64,000 bases of DNA from JABSSA01 sp039984715 (GTDB taxonomy: Bacteria; Pseudomonadota; Alphaproteobacteria; Rhodobacterales; Rhodobacteraceae). The stretch covers positions 372,001 to 436,000 of the forward strand of contig JBDWUA010000014.1 in assembly GCA_039984715.1 (NCBI GenBank). The letters are read 5' to 3'. A model generated the notes under the pieces. It ran no database searches and was not told the DNA's origin. It worked only from the letters and a program-made list of their open reading frames with translations. A program made the translations under genes and the position numbers. Below, piece by piece: positions 16,353 to 25,697 of this stretch; the first letter of the stretch is position 1; the number at the start of each line of letters is the position of its first letter.

Positions 16353-17966
16353 ATGGCAATTGCCACAGAACTTCCGATTGACACGGACGCAAGCGCGTTG
16401 GACATGGCCAACGCGATTTTTGGTTCTGGTATCGTTGTCGAAAGCGCGACTTATTCAGGTGATCCGCTCAGCTCGGGAATTTATTCCAACGGGGACACTG
16501 TTTCACCGAATGCAACTCCGGGTGACACAGGGATTATCCTGTCGACAGGCCACGCCGAAGACTTCACAAACAGCGATGGAACGCTGAACACCAATCAATC
16601 CGCCAACACATCCACGGACACAAGTGGTATCAATGGCGATGATGACTTTGATGATTTGGCCAATGCGGGCACAACAGATGCCTCGATCCTTGAGATCGAA
16701 TTCACACCGACGGGCGATTTCATCACAATTGACTTTGTCCTAAGTTCCGAAGAATACCCGGAATTCATCAACTCACAATTCAATGATGTCATCGGAGTCT
16801 GGGTCAATGACACCCCCGCCACCGTTTCGATTGGTGATGGAACGGCCTCTATTGGCAACATCAATGGCGGCGATACCCAGAATATCTACCTCGACAATAC
16901 CGGCGATGCATTCAACACCGAAATGGACGGACTTACCGTCACGTTGACGTTTGTCGCCCCCGTCAACAGCGGTGAATTGAACACGTTGAAAATCGGGATC
17001 GCTGACGTTGCTGACTCTCTGTATGACAGTAACCTTCTGATTGCCGGCGGTTCTGTTCAATCAACGATTTTGGCGCAAGCCGATTCAGTCACAATCGGCC
17101 ATAACGACACGACCACCATCGATGTTTTGTCCAATGACAGTTCGTCCGGCGGCACTTTGACAATCACCCATATCAACGACGTGGCCGTCACAGCCGGGGA
17201 CACAATTACACTGGCGACAGGCCAGGTCATCACGCTGAATGTTGATGGAACAATTTCGGTCGCTGGTGATGCAGATGCTGAAACCGTCTATTTCAACTAC
17301 ACCATTGAAGACACGGCAGGAAATACCGATGCGGGTCTGATTGAGATCAACCAAGTCCCCTGTTTCGGCCAAGGAAGCCTGATCAACACGCCTGATGGAC
17401 CGCGTCTGATCGAAACATTGGCCGTGGGTGATCTGGTCCTAACACGTGATAAAGGGGCGCAGCCAATTCGTTGGATCGGAGGGCGAGACGTCTCAACCAC
17501 AGGTCAAAACTGCCCCATTCTGTTCAGGCGCGGTTCGTTTGGCGCGACCCATGATTTGTATCTATCCAAGCAACATCGCGTCATGCTGACCCATCAATGG
17601 GCACATATCCTTTTTGACGAACCTGAAGTGTTGGTCAAAGCCCAAGATTTGGTGAACGATCAGACCGTGCGACCAGACAACCGACGACCCCGTATTACGT
17701 ATTTTCACATTCTGTTTGATCAACACGAAGTGGTTACAGCCAATGGTGTTGCTTGCGAAAGCTACTTTCCCGGCCCTGCCACCATGCGCGGATTTGATTC
17801 CGATACACAGAATGAAATTTTGCGGCTGTTTCCGAACATGGAAAAGGATGGTCGCGGATACGGTCACCCTGCCCGTTCACTGCTGTCCAGCCCCGAAGCG
17901 CGCAGTCTTACGTCTATTCTGGGCGGAACAATCGCCACACCGGACGAAATGATCCCCGCACGTTAA
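16353..17966 (+). CDS. Secreted choice-of-anchor L protein with a C-terminal Hint domain
   Basis: 537 residues. Residues 10 to about 230 match the choice-of-anchor L type: GDTGIILSTGHAEDF, VLSSEEYPEFINSQFNDVIGVWV and SIGNINGGD. A linker of cadherin/Ig-like repeat character follows (TIDVLSNDSS, YFNYTIEDTAGNT). Then comes a Hint domain opening at Cys337 (PCFGQGSLINTPDGPRLIETL) with GDLVLTRDKGAQPIRWIG and the LYLSKQHRVML block. There is no classical signal peptide, so export by a type I system is plausible for this acidic, Asp-rich passenger. The Hint fold could cleave or cross-link the passenger. It is convergent with uvrA, 4 bp apart. Confidence 0.85.
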   Translation: MAIATELPIDTDASALDMANAIFGSGIVVESATYSGDPLSSGIYSNGDTVSPNATPGDTGIILSTGHAEDFTNSDGTLNTNQSANTSTDTSGINGDDDFDDLANAGTTDASILEIEFTPTGDFITIDFVLSSEEYPEFINSQFNDVIGVWVNDTPATVSIGDGTASIGNINGGDTQNIYLDNTGDAFNTEMDGLTVTLTFVAPVNSGELNTLKIGIADVADSLYDSNLLIAGGSVQSTILAQADSVTIGHNDTTTIDVLSNDSSSGGTLTITHINDVAVTAGDTITLATGQVITLNVDGTISVAGDADAETVYFNYTIEDTAGNTDAGLIEINQVPCFGQGSLINTPDGPRLIETLAVGDLVLTRDKGAQPIRWIGGRDVSTTGQNCPILFRRGSFGATHDLYLSKQHRVMLTHQWAHILFDEPEVLVKAQDLVNDQTVRPDNRRPRITYFHILFDQHEVVTANGVACESYFPGPATMRGFDSDTQNEILRLFPNMEKDGRGYGHPARSLLSSPEARSLTSILGGTIATPDEMIPAR

Positions 17967-17970
17967 CGCG

Positions 17971-20823
17971 CTATTCGGCGGCGACGCGCGCAGATTTCAA
18001 CATCGGCTTTAGATAACGTCCCGTATGGCTTTCTGCGACTTCTGCGACGTCTTCGGGTGTGCCAGTGGCCACCACCGACCCGCCGCCATCACCGCCTTCG
18101 GGGCCTATGTCGATAAGCCAATCCGCGGTTTTGACCACATCCAGATTATGTTCGATCACAATGACTGAATTGCCCTGCTCGACCAATTCGTGCAGCACCT
18201 CAAGCAGTTTCCGCACGTCTTCGAAATGCAGACCCGTTGTCGGTTCATCCAATATATACAACGTGCGCCCGGTGGATCGTTTTGACAATTCCTTGGACAA
18301 TTTCACGCGCTGTGCTTCGCCGCCTGACAATGTCGTCGCTTGCTGACCAACCTTGATATAGCCAAGGCCCACACGCATCAAGGCATCCATCTTTTCACGA
18401 ATGGACGGCACAGCGGAAAAGAACTGCTGTGCATCCTCGACCGTCATCGCCAGAACATCCGCAATCGACATCCCCTTGAATTTGATCTCAAGCGTTTCGC
18501 GATTATATCGCGCGCCCTTGCAGGTTTCGCATTCAACGTACACGTCCGGCAAAAAGTGCATTTCAATTTTGATGACACCGTCACCTTGGCACGCTTCGCA
18601 CCGCCCGCCCTTGACGTTAAAGCTGAAGCGACCCGGTTTATACCCGCGCGCCTTGGATTCCGGCAGGCCAGCAAACCAGTCCCGGATTGGCGTAAACGCC
18701 CCAGTATATGTGGCCGGGTTTGATCTGGGTGTGCGCCCAATGGGACGCTGATCAATGTCGATGACCTTATCCAGAAACTCGAGCCCTTTGATCGTCTCAC
18801 AAGGCGCCGGTGTCTGACGTGCGCCGTTCAGGCGCATCGATGCCGTTTTGAACAATGTTTCGATGGTCAGGGTCGATTTGCCACCACCTGACACCCCTGT
18901 CACGCAGACGAACTTGCCAAGCGGGAAATCAGCCGTGACTTTTTTAAGGTTGTTACCGGTGGCCTTGACGACGGTCACGTTTTTGCCTTTGCCCTCGCGA
19001 CGCAACGCCGGAACCGCAATTTCACGTTTGCCAGACAGGTATTCGCCGGTCACGGACCCTTTGTGTTTGGCGACCTTGGCAGGCGTTCCGTGTGCCACGA
19101 CTTCGCCGCCATGGACACCCGCGCCCGGACCAATATCAAAAACATAATCGGCTTCGCGAATGGCTTCTTCGTCATGCTCAACGACAATGACGGTGTTTCC
19201 TTGATCCCGCAGGTTCTTGAGGGTTTCCAACAGACGCGCATTGTCCCGCTGATGCAGCCCAATGGATGGTTCGTCCAAAACATAAAGAACACCGGTCAGG
19301 CCCGACCCAATTTGCGAGGCCAAACGGATCCGCTGGCTTTCTCCTCCGCTTAACGTTCCACTTGAACGTGACAGCGTAAGATATTCTAATCCAACATTAT
19401 TTAGGAACCCAAGGCGTTCGCGAATTTCCTTTAGGATCGCGCGCGCGATTTCGTTCTTTTGCGCTGTCAGGTGTTCAGGCACAGAGGTGCACCAATCCAA
19501 CGCCTCGCGGATCGACAATTGAACGACCTGCCCAACATGGAACCCTGCGATTTTCACCGCCAACGCTTCGGGGCGCAGGCGGTATCCTTCGCAAGCCCCA
19601 CAGGGGCGATTGTTTTGGTACCGCTCAAACTCTTCTCGGATCCAATTGCTATCCGTCTCGCGATAGCGGCGTTCCATGTTCGGAATCACCCCTTCAAAGA
19701 CCCGTGTCACCTGATAAACACGACCACCTTCATCATAGCGGAATTCAATTTCTTCGTCTCCGGATCCATATAAAAAGACCTGCTTCACATGGGCCGGAAG
19801 ATCCTTCCACAGCGTGTTTTGGTCGAACTCGTAATGCCGCGCCAGCGCTTCAATCGTTTGTAGGAAATACGGAGATTTGCCTTTACGCCACGGGGCCAAG
19901 GCACCGTCATACACTTTGAGCCCCTGATCAGGCACCACAAGCCGTTCGTCAAAGAACAACTCGTGCCCCAACCCGTCACAATCCGGGCAGGCCCCAAATG
20001 GCGCGTTAAAGGAAAACAACCGAGGTTCAATCTCGGAAATTGTGAAACCGCTGACCGGACATGCGAATTTTTCGCTGAATGTGATCCGTTCGGGGTCATC
20101 TGAGGCGGTTTCAAGGATGGCAATCCCATCCGCCAAATCCAATGCAGTGCGCAAGCTGTCCGCTAGACGGGTTTCCAGCCCTTCGCGCACAACAATCCGG
20201 TCGACGACGACGTCGATGTCGTGACGGAATTTCTTGTCCAGCGTCGGCGGTTCATCCAGTTCATAGAATGTCCCATCGACTTTCACGCGCTGAAAGCCTT
20301 GCTTACGCAATTCCAGAAATTCTTTGCGGTATTCGCCCTTCCGGTCCCGCACAATTGGCGCCAACAAATAGGCGCGTGTCTTTTCGTCCATCGCCATGAT
20401 CCGGTCGACCATGTCCTGAACTTGCTGGGCCTCGATGGGTTTGCCCGTCGCCGGGCTGTAAGGTGTACCAGCGCGCGCATATAGCAGGCGCATATAGTCA
20501 TAAATTTCGGTCACGGTCCCAACGGTCGAACGCGGGTTCTTGGACGTCGTCTTTTGCTCAATCGAAATCGCAGGCGACAAACCCGCAATGTGATCCACAT
20601 CCGGCTTTTGCATCATATCAAGGAATTGACGCGCATACGCACTGAGCGATTCAACGTAACGCCGCTGTCCTTCGGCATAGATCGTATCGAACGCCAAAGA
20701 CGATTTACCAGACCCCGACAGACCCGTAATCACGACCAGCTTGTCACGCGGAATGTCCACGTCGATGGACTTTAGATTATGCTCGCGCGCACCGCGCACC
20801 TCGATATTTTTAAGCTCGGCCAT
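17971..20823 (-). CDS. uvrA: UvrABC system ATPase UvrA
   Basis: 950 residues. It has two ABC ATPase halves: the first Walker A is GLSGSGKSS near residue 35, the second GVSGGGKST (Gly where most UvrA have Ser). Two signature motifs (LSGGESQRIRLA, LSGGEAQRVKLS) and zinc-binding CPDC, RCEACQGDG and CETC modules are present. It finds bulky DNA lesions and loads UvrB for nucleotide excision repair. A LexA-type box and a promoter lie immediately upstream, so SOS induction is expected. Confidence 0.97.
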   Translation of the reverse strand: MAELKNIEVRGAREHNLKSIDVDIPRDKLVVITGLSGSGKSSLAFDTIYAEGQRRYVESLSAYARQFLDMMQKPDVDHIAGLSPAISIEQKTTSKNPRSTVGTVTEIYDYMRLLYARAGTPYSPATGKPIEAQQVQDMVDRIMAMDEKTRAYLLAPIVRDRKGEYRKEFLELRKQGFQRVKVDGTFYELDEPPTLDKKFRHDIDVVVDRIVVREGLETRLADSLRTALDLADGIAILETASDDPERITFSEKFACPVSGFTISEIEPRLFSFNAPFGACPDCDGLGHELFFDERLVVPDQGLKVYDGALAPWRKGKSPYFLQTIEALARHYEFDQNTLWKDLPAHVKQVFLYGSGDEEIEFRYDEGGRVYQVTRVFEGVIPNMERRYRETDSNWIREEFERYQNNRPCGACEGYRLRPEALAVKIAGFHVGQVVQLSIREALDWCTSVPEHLTAQKNEIARAILKEIRERLGFLNNVGLEYLTLSRSSGTLSGGESQRIRLASQIGSGLTGVLYVLDEPSIGLHQRDNARLLETLKNLRDQGNTVIVVEHDEEAIREADYVFDIGPGAGVHGGEVVAHGTPAKVAKHKGSVTGEYLSGKREIAVPALRREGKGKNVTVVKATGNNLKKVTADFPLGKFVCVTGVSGGGKSTLTIETLFKTASMRLNGARQTPAPCETIKGLEFLDKVIDIDQRPIGRTPRSNPATYTGAFTPIRDWFAGLPESKARGYKPGRFSFNVKGGRCEACQGDGVIKIEMHFLPDVYVECETCKGARYNRETLEIKFKGMSIADVLAMTVEDAQQFFSAVPSIREKMDALMRVGLGYIKVGQQATTLSGGEAQRVKLSKELSKRSTGRTLYILDEPTTGLHFEDVRKLLEVLHELVEQGNSVIVIEHNLDVVKTADWLIDIGPEGGDGGGSVVATGTPEDVAEVAESHTGRYLKPMLKSARVAAE

Positions 20824-20870
20824 GGCAGCTTTCTTTGCAGCAAATGTGACGGGGACCCGTTAACAGATCA

Positions 20871-20899
20871 TACATAGTCTGTCGGTGCTGAGTCTCCAA
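20871..20899 (-). promoter_or_regulatory. uvrA promoter
   Basis: On the minus strand TTGGAG and TATGTA are separated by exactly 17 nt, a housekeeping-type -35/-10 pair. The start of transcription would be about 40 nt upstream of the uvrA ATG. Confidence 0.6.
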
Positions 20900-20910
20900 T
20901 CGAAAAGTGA

Positions 20911-20925
20911 GAACATACAGTGAAC
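20911..20925 (-). promoter_or_regulatory. SOS (LexA) box of uvrA
   Basis: The minus strand reads GTTC-ACTGTAT-GTTC, a perfect match to GTTC-N7-GTTC, the alphaproteobacterial LexA operator. It lies 11 bp upstream of the uvrA -35 element. Confidence 0.8.
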
Positions 20926-20960
20926 ACGGTTGGCAGTTGCCATATCATGTCAGTAGCGCA

Positions 20961-22127
20961 TCAAATTGAAGCCGCCTTGCGCCGTGCCGACAGCCAAACA
21001 TGAACGAAAAAGCCAGCCGTCAATCCCAATATCGTGACCAGAACAAGCCCCGCGTACCCAGAGGCTGCGACCACGGCCAACATGACTGGTGTGCCTAACG
21101 TGTTGCCAATATTTCCGGTCTGCACCAATGCCCCGTTGGCACGCGCTTGGGATTGAGCCGTCTTGTTCAACTGTGGAACAGACGCGAAACTGGCCCCTTG
21201 GACCAACCCGAACGCCCCCGCAAGGGACAAACACGCCAGCGGCATACCCGGTGCGAAATACAGCCAGATCATACATGCCGCCGCCGCCAAGAATCCGATC
21301 TGCACAACTTTGATAGCACCGATGATCCGAAGCAAAATGACACCAAACGTCATCGACACCCCAATCGACACAAGCGGCATCATCCCCATGACGAACACGC
21401 GCTGATCCGCTGCGATAAAGGGCGGCAATACTGTCAGAATGGCCAAAAAGGAAAACGTATAAAACAACCACCCCATTGCAGGCGCTGCCAAGAACGGGGA
21501 TCGATAGATTGCGATGTGTTCGTTTACGAGGCCACGCAAGGTCAGCACGGTGTCCGGCGAAGGGATATTCAGCGGCTTAAGCATGACTGTCAGGACAATT
21601 GCAAAAACAGCCAACCAAACAGCATGCGCCGCAAACAAGGCCGGGATTCCATAGGCATCCACCAACGGAAGACCCAATGCCACCAGCAAGGAAAACGCGA
21701 CGCTAAAGAATGTCGACCACAATGTCAGGGTCAACCCGCGATGCCTGTCCGCGCTTAACTGTGCAATCAACGTCGGCGCGGCAACAACCATGATCAAGTG
21801 GGACAATCCTTCGCCTGCGCGCAATGCCAAAAGCACGGGCAATGGCGGCATAAAAGCTTGCAATGCGGAAATTGCGGCCCCTGCCCACATGGCCCACAGC
21901 AATGCGCGGCGATAGCGAATACGCGCAACAAACACTCCGGCGAAGATACCCATTGCGATCCCGACAAAGCCAACAATTGAGACGACAAAACCCAACGCCA
22001 CACCTGCATCCGGGTAATACGCGCCAAGACGGTCGAAAATCACACTAATCTTGGCATATTGCGCCGCCGCGCCAAGCCCGGCTGCCCAAATCGCGATGAT
22101 CAGAGCAAAGTTTGTTTTGTCAGACAT
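20961..22127 (-). CDS. MFS transporter
   Basis: 388 residues from the ATG at 22127 (MSDKTNFALIIAIW). About twelve hydrophobic segments are visible, with the MFS-type loop RIRYRRALLWAMWAGAA after helix 2-3. No substrate can be assigned. Its start is one base beyond the stop of the upstream methyltransferase gene, so the two are co-transcribed. Confidence 0.85.
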   Translation of the reverse strand: MSDKTNFALIIAIWAAGLGAAAQYAKISVIFDRLGAYYPDAGVALGFVVSIVGFVGIAMGIFAGVFVARIRYRRALLWAMWAGAAISALQAFMPPLPVLLALRAGEGLSHLIMVVAAPTLIAQLSADRHRGLTLTLWSTFFSVAFSLLVALGLPLVDAYGIPALFAAHAVWLAVFAIVLTVMLKPLNIPSPDTVLTLRGLVNEHIAIYRSPFLAAPAMGWLFYTFSFLAILTVLPPFIAADQRVFVMGMMPLVSIGVSMTFGVILLRIIGAIKVVQIGFLAAAACMIWLYFAPGMPLACLSLAGAFGLVQGASFASVPQLNKTAQSQARANGALVQTGNIGNTLGTPVMLAVVAASGYAGLVLVTILGLTAGFFVHVWLSARRKAASI

Positions 22128-22128
22128 C

Positions 22129-22740
22129 TCAGACTTTCTGGGCCATGGCCCACGCACAGACCGGCATTTGTGTGTCGTTTTCCAAGGGATCGGTCGCTGA
22201 ATCGTACACAGGTGGCCAAACCTCATCCATATTCCGCAGCGCTGCATTTCGATTGCCCCATTGATGGGACTGCACGGCATCTTCGTTAAATCCAGCCTCA
22301 ACCAACAGATTTTTCAACCCGCGCGCAGACCAGCGCGAACAATCATTTGGGGCTGCATGAAAAGGCACATAAAATGGCACAGCGACCCAAAACCACCCGC
22401 CCTTGCGCAGCATCTTTCGAACGTTTTTTGTTGCCGTATAGGGCCGATCAAGATGTTCCCAAACTTGATTGGCCATGATCAAGTCGAATTTTCGCGGTTT
22501 GTCGGATTCGTCCAGAATCGGACCCTTACATATGTCAAACTTGGGGAACCGATATTGCGCGTAACTGCGAAACGGGAACATTTGCCCCCATTTCCCAGAT
22601 ATCTCTGCAACGTCCAGCGTTTCTGGATCCAAACTGTTTATCCACGCCCGCGATCTGCGTTGCATGATGATACGATTAAGGCTGGCCATATTTGGATAGA
22701 ACGGGATTGCGGCACCATTGACCAGAGCAATTCGAACCAT
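22129..22740 (-). CDS. SAM-dependent methyltransferase (class I-like)
   Basis: 203 residues from the ATG at 22740. The core is a methyltransferase domain: TLDVAEISGKWGQMF in place of a classical motif I, ICKGP..., then the diagnostic FDLIMANQVWEHLDRPYTATKNV and LRKGGWFWVAVPF. The target is unknown; the EISG-type motif I resembles enzymes that act on glycans or lipids. It is divergent from the hydroquinone reductase gene and upstream of an MFS transporter. Confidence 0.75.
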   Translation of the reverse strand: MVRIALVNGAAIPFYPNMASLNRIIMQRRSRAWINSLDPETLDVAEISGKWGQMFPFRSYAQYRFPKFDICKGPILDESDKPRKFDLIMANQVWEHLDRPYTATKNVRKMLRKGGWFWVAVPFYVPFHAAPNDCSRWSARGLKNLLVEAGFNEDAVQSHQWGNRNAALRNMDEVWPPVYDSATDPLENDTQMPVCAWAMAQKV

Positions 22741-22833
22741 TGTGCATTTGCGCAGGACGCCCCTGCGGGAATGGCAGTTTTCAGCTGACTGATTTGCATT
22801 AAAGTACCCCCATCGAAAGAGGGAGAATTTGCG

Positions 22834-23814
22834 ATGGGTTTGCTTGTTGATGGGGTGTGGCACGACACGTGGTACGATACCAAAAGCACAGATGGAAAGT
22901 TTGAGCGCAGCATCGCAAAATTTCGCAACTGGATCACTGCGGATGGCAGTGCAGGCCCAAGCGGGTCAGATGGATTTGCTGCGGAAAACGGGCGCTACCA
23001 CCTTTATGTCAGCTATGCGTGCCCATGGGCGCATCGCACTTTGATCTTTCGCCAGCTCAAGGATTTGAGCGACCACATTTCCGTTTCTGCTGTCCATCCC
23101 GATATGATGAAAGACGGTTGGAGCTTTGAAACGGACGATCATGGCGCGACAGGCGACACGCTTTATGGGGTGCCTTTTGCACGCGATATTTATGTCAAAG
23201 CAGACCCGACGTTTTCCGGGCGCGTCACTGTTCCGATTCTATGGGACAAGAAACTGGAAACCATCGTTTCGAATGAAAGTTCCGAAATCATTCGCATGAT
23301 GAATTCCGCGTTCAACGACCTGACAGGCAACACACTGGATTTTTGGCCTAAACATTTGCGAGACGCCATCGAACCGGTAAATGCGCGCATCTATGACACG
23401 TTCAACAATGGCGTTTATCGATCCGGGTTCGCCACATCGCAACACGCCTATGACGAGGCGGTTACGGCCCTGTTTGACACGCTGGATTGGCTAGAAGACC
23501 GGCTAACCGCCCACAGATATCTGATGCGCGACCAGATCACCGAGGCGGATTGGCGATTGTTCCCGACGCTTGTGCGGTTCGACAGTGTTTATCATCTGCA
23601 TTTCAAATGCAATCGACGCCGGATTATCGATTATCCAAACCTCTGGGCATACACCCGTGAACTGTATCAATGGCCACACGTGGCCACGACGGTGAACATG
23701 TCACATATCGTCCGACATTATCACTTCAGTCACGAAAGCATAAATCCGCACCGGATCATCCCCATCAACCCGCATTTGGATTTTCTGGAACCACACAACC
23801 GAGATCAGATTTAG
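22834..23814 (+). CDS. Glutathionyl-hydroquinone reductase (Xi-class glutathione transferase)
   Basis: 326 residues, the Xi-class length. The catalytic Cys63 sits in SYACPWAHRTLIF, with the class-specific region ending in DPTFSGRVTVPILWD and NESSEIIRMMN, and a C-terminal ADWRLFPTLVRFDSVYHLHFKCN motif. These enzymes remove glutathione from glutathionyl-hydroquinones. An A/G-rich site (AGAGGGAG) precedes the ATG. Its stop overlaps, tail to tail by 4 bp, the stop of the receiver-domain gene. Confidence 0.92.
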   Translation: MGLLVDGVWHDTWYDTKSTDGKFERSIAKFRNWITADGSAGPSGSDGFAAENGRYHLYVSYACPWAHRTLIFRQLKDLSDHISVSAVHPDMMKDGWSFETDDHGATGDTLYGVPFARDIYVKADPTFSGRVTVPILWDKKLETIVSNESSEIIRMMNSAFNDLTGNTLDFWPKHLRDAIEPVNARIYDTFNNGVYRSGFATSQHAYDEAVTALFDTLDWLEDRLTAHRYLMRDQITEADWRLFPTLVRFDSVYHLHFKCNRRRIIDYPNLWAYTRELYQWPHVATTVNMSHIVRHYHFSHESINPHRIIPINPHLDFLEPHNRDQI

Positions 23815-24167
23815 TTGGCGTAGTGTTCCACAATGGCGGCCAAGTCTTCGGGCGGCGTATCGGTCTGAACAAACGCACACGCATTGGGCGACAAGTTGAA
23901 AATTGAACCGTCCGAAAAGAAGGACGTATCAGTCACAAAGATGACCTGAGCCTGAGGGGCGCGGTAGCTGGCGAAATCAGAGATCGCCAACGCCCCCCCG
24001 TCTTCAAGAACAAGGTTTAAGACAATGATGTCTGGATATTGGTCTAGGATTGCTTGCACAGCTTGGTCTTGCGTGGAAGCCATACGCACTCTGGCGCCTT
24101 TGCGTGCCAAATGATTGCACCACACTTGGCGAAGCTCTAATCGGTTTTCTACAATCAATACATTCAT
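23811..24167 (-). CDS. Degenerate response-regulator receiver protein
   Basis: 118 residues, a single receiver domain with no output domain. The opening MNVLIVENRLEL and QVIFVTDTSFF place it in the CheY fold. The phosphate-acceptor site reads IIVLNLVLEDGG, with Asn51 where Asp is required, the acidic pair is reduced to Glu7-Asn8, and the conserved lysine before the last helix is missing (FVQTDTPPEDL). It should not be phosphorylated in the standard way. From memory, close relatives occur across Rhodobacterales. Partner unknown. Confidence 0.82.
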   Translation of the reverse strand: MNVLIVENRLELRQVWCNHLARKGARVRMASTQDQAVQAILDQYPDIIVLNLVLEDGGALAISDFASYRAPQAQVIFVTDTSFFSDGSIFNLSPNACAFVQTDTPPEDLAAIVEHYAN

Positions 24168-24207
24168 ACTATGTTCTAATCAGTAACCTATATCCTACAG
24201 CCACTCG

Positions 24208-24232
24208 AAAACGCCCCTATTGGGGCGGTTTC
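24208..24232. terminator. Hairpin upstream of the receiver gene
   Basis: CGCCCC and GGGGCG pair around TATT, extended by GAAA/TTTC with one bulged G. It sits in the 372-bp gap between the receiver gene and the transglycosylase. In 24233-24539 I see no gene or further element I can support, apart from the GTG/ATG start region of the next gene. Confidence 0.4.
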
Positions 24233-24539
24233 ATAAATGGCAAGATGAAATGGCTTTTTCCTAACTTGGCGCGTGTTCCGCAGAGAACTATTGGAGTGTT
24301 CCGTCAAGTTGTTAAAAAGGTATTAAAATATTCTAACGCACTATTTTTGGCATTCTGACAGGTCATTCTTAGGCCAATTTTCGCCCAATCAAGCCGCTTT
24401 TTGGTACGAACGGTGAACACGTGACACCCAAAAAATGAAGCACTGTTCAATCCCCGTCACTGCCGAAACCATTGACGTTCTGCTGCAATCTGCGACCATC
24501 CGCACCAAGATGTTGGTAATCTGTGAATAGGTGGAATTG

Positions 24540-25697
24540 ATGCGAGGAATTATTTTGGCGCTGGCTTTTTGTCCGGGACTGGCCTTTGCCAATTGCGGAG
24601 GATCGTTTGGATCTTTCGTGCAAGGTCTCAAATCCGAAGCCATCTCGTCCGGGTTTGATACATCTACCGTTGACCGCTTTTTCTCTGGGGTCAGACAGGA
24701 CGCTGCCGTATTGAAAGCGGATCGATCACAAGGCGTGTTTCAACGTCCATTTATCGATTTTTCGCGGCGATTGATTTCCCAAAACCGGGTCAATAACGGC
24801 AGATCAAAAGCCCAAAGCCTGTCTTCGGTTTTCAGCCGAATTGAGCGCGAATACGGCATCAACAGGGGCGTCCTTCTGGCGTTTTGGGCGTTCGAAACAG
24901 ATTTCGGCGCGGTACAGGGCAAGTTCAACACCGCCAATGCCTTGGTGACATTAGCGCATGATTGCCGTCGCCCCGAATTGTTCAGACCACAGATTTTCGC
25001 GGCTTTGGAACTGTTTTCCCGTGGTCAGTTCAGCCCTCGCAATACAACAGGCGCATGGGCTGGTGAAATTGGAATGGTCCAGATGTTGCCCGCCGACATC
25101 CTTGAAAACGGCGTCGATGCGGACGGAGATGGAGAGGTTTCATTAAAAACATCGGCACCGGACGCATTGGTTTCAGGCGGAAAGATGCTGCAAAATCTTG
25201 GATGGCGCGCTAGCGAACCCTGGTTGCAAGAAGTCACTGTTCCTGCGCAATTTGACTGGTCATTGTCGGGATTAAGAACTGTCAAATCCACGCAGGACTG
25301 GCGCGCTTTGGGCATCAAAACACGCGAAGGCCAAGCGGCCAACCTGCCCGCATCGTTGATATTACCGCAAGGCCACAAAGGACCAGCGTTCTTGGCCTAT
25401 CCCAATTTCAACGTCTATTTCGAATGGAACCAAAGCTTTGTCTATGTGTTGACGGCGGCCTATTTCGCAACACGATTGGAAGGTGCGCCCGTGTATCTGG
25501 CTGGTAACCCTGAGACTGGTTTGACGGGCGATCAGATGAAATCGTTGCAAGCGAAACTGCAATCGCGCGGGTATGATGTGGGGAAAATCGACGGTATTTT
25601 GGGCGCGCGTACCCGGGCGGCGGTTCAGGCCGAACAAAAGCGTATTGGCCTGCCTGCTGATGCATGGCCTACACCTGCCTTGTTGAACCGGTTGTAA
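24540..25697 (+). CDS. Lytic murein transglycosylase with peptidoglycan-binding domain
   Basis: 385 residues from the ATG at 24540. A signal peptide (RGIILALAFCPGLAFA) is followed by an MltB-type SLT_2 domain with the catalytic Glu119 in LAFWAFETDFGAVQG, then IGMVQMLPADI and YPNFNVYFEWNQS. A peptidoglycan-binding domain closes the protein (GLTGDQMKSLQAKLQSRGYDVGKIDGILGARTRAAV). It cleaves glycan strands in the periplasm. There is no lipobox, so it is probably soluble. Stop and smc stop abut, convergent. Confidence 0.92.
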   Translation: MRGIILALAFCPGLAFANCGGSFGSFVQGLKSEAISSGFDTSTVDRFFSGVRQDAAVLKADRSQGVFQRPFIDFSRRLISQNRVNNGRSKAQSLSSVFSRIEREYGINRGVLLAFWAFETDFGAVQGKFNTANALVTLAHDCRRPELFRPQIFAALELFSRGQFSPRNTTGAWAGEIGMVQMLPADILENGVDADGDGEVSLKTSAPDALVSGGKMLQNLGWRASEPWLQEVTVPAQFDWSLSGLRTVKSTQDWRALGIKTREGQAANLPASLILPQGHKGPAFLAYPNFNVYFEWNQSFVYVLTAAYFATRLEGAPVYLAGNPETGLTGDQMKSLQAKLQSRGYDVGKIDGILGARTRAAVQAEQKRIGLPADAWPTPALLNRL

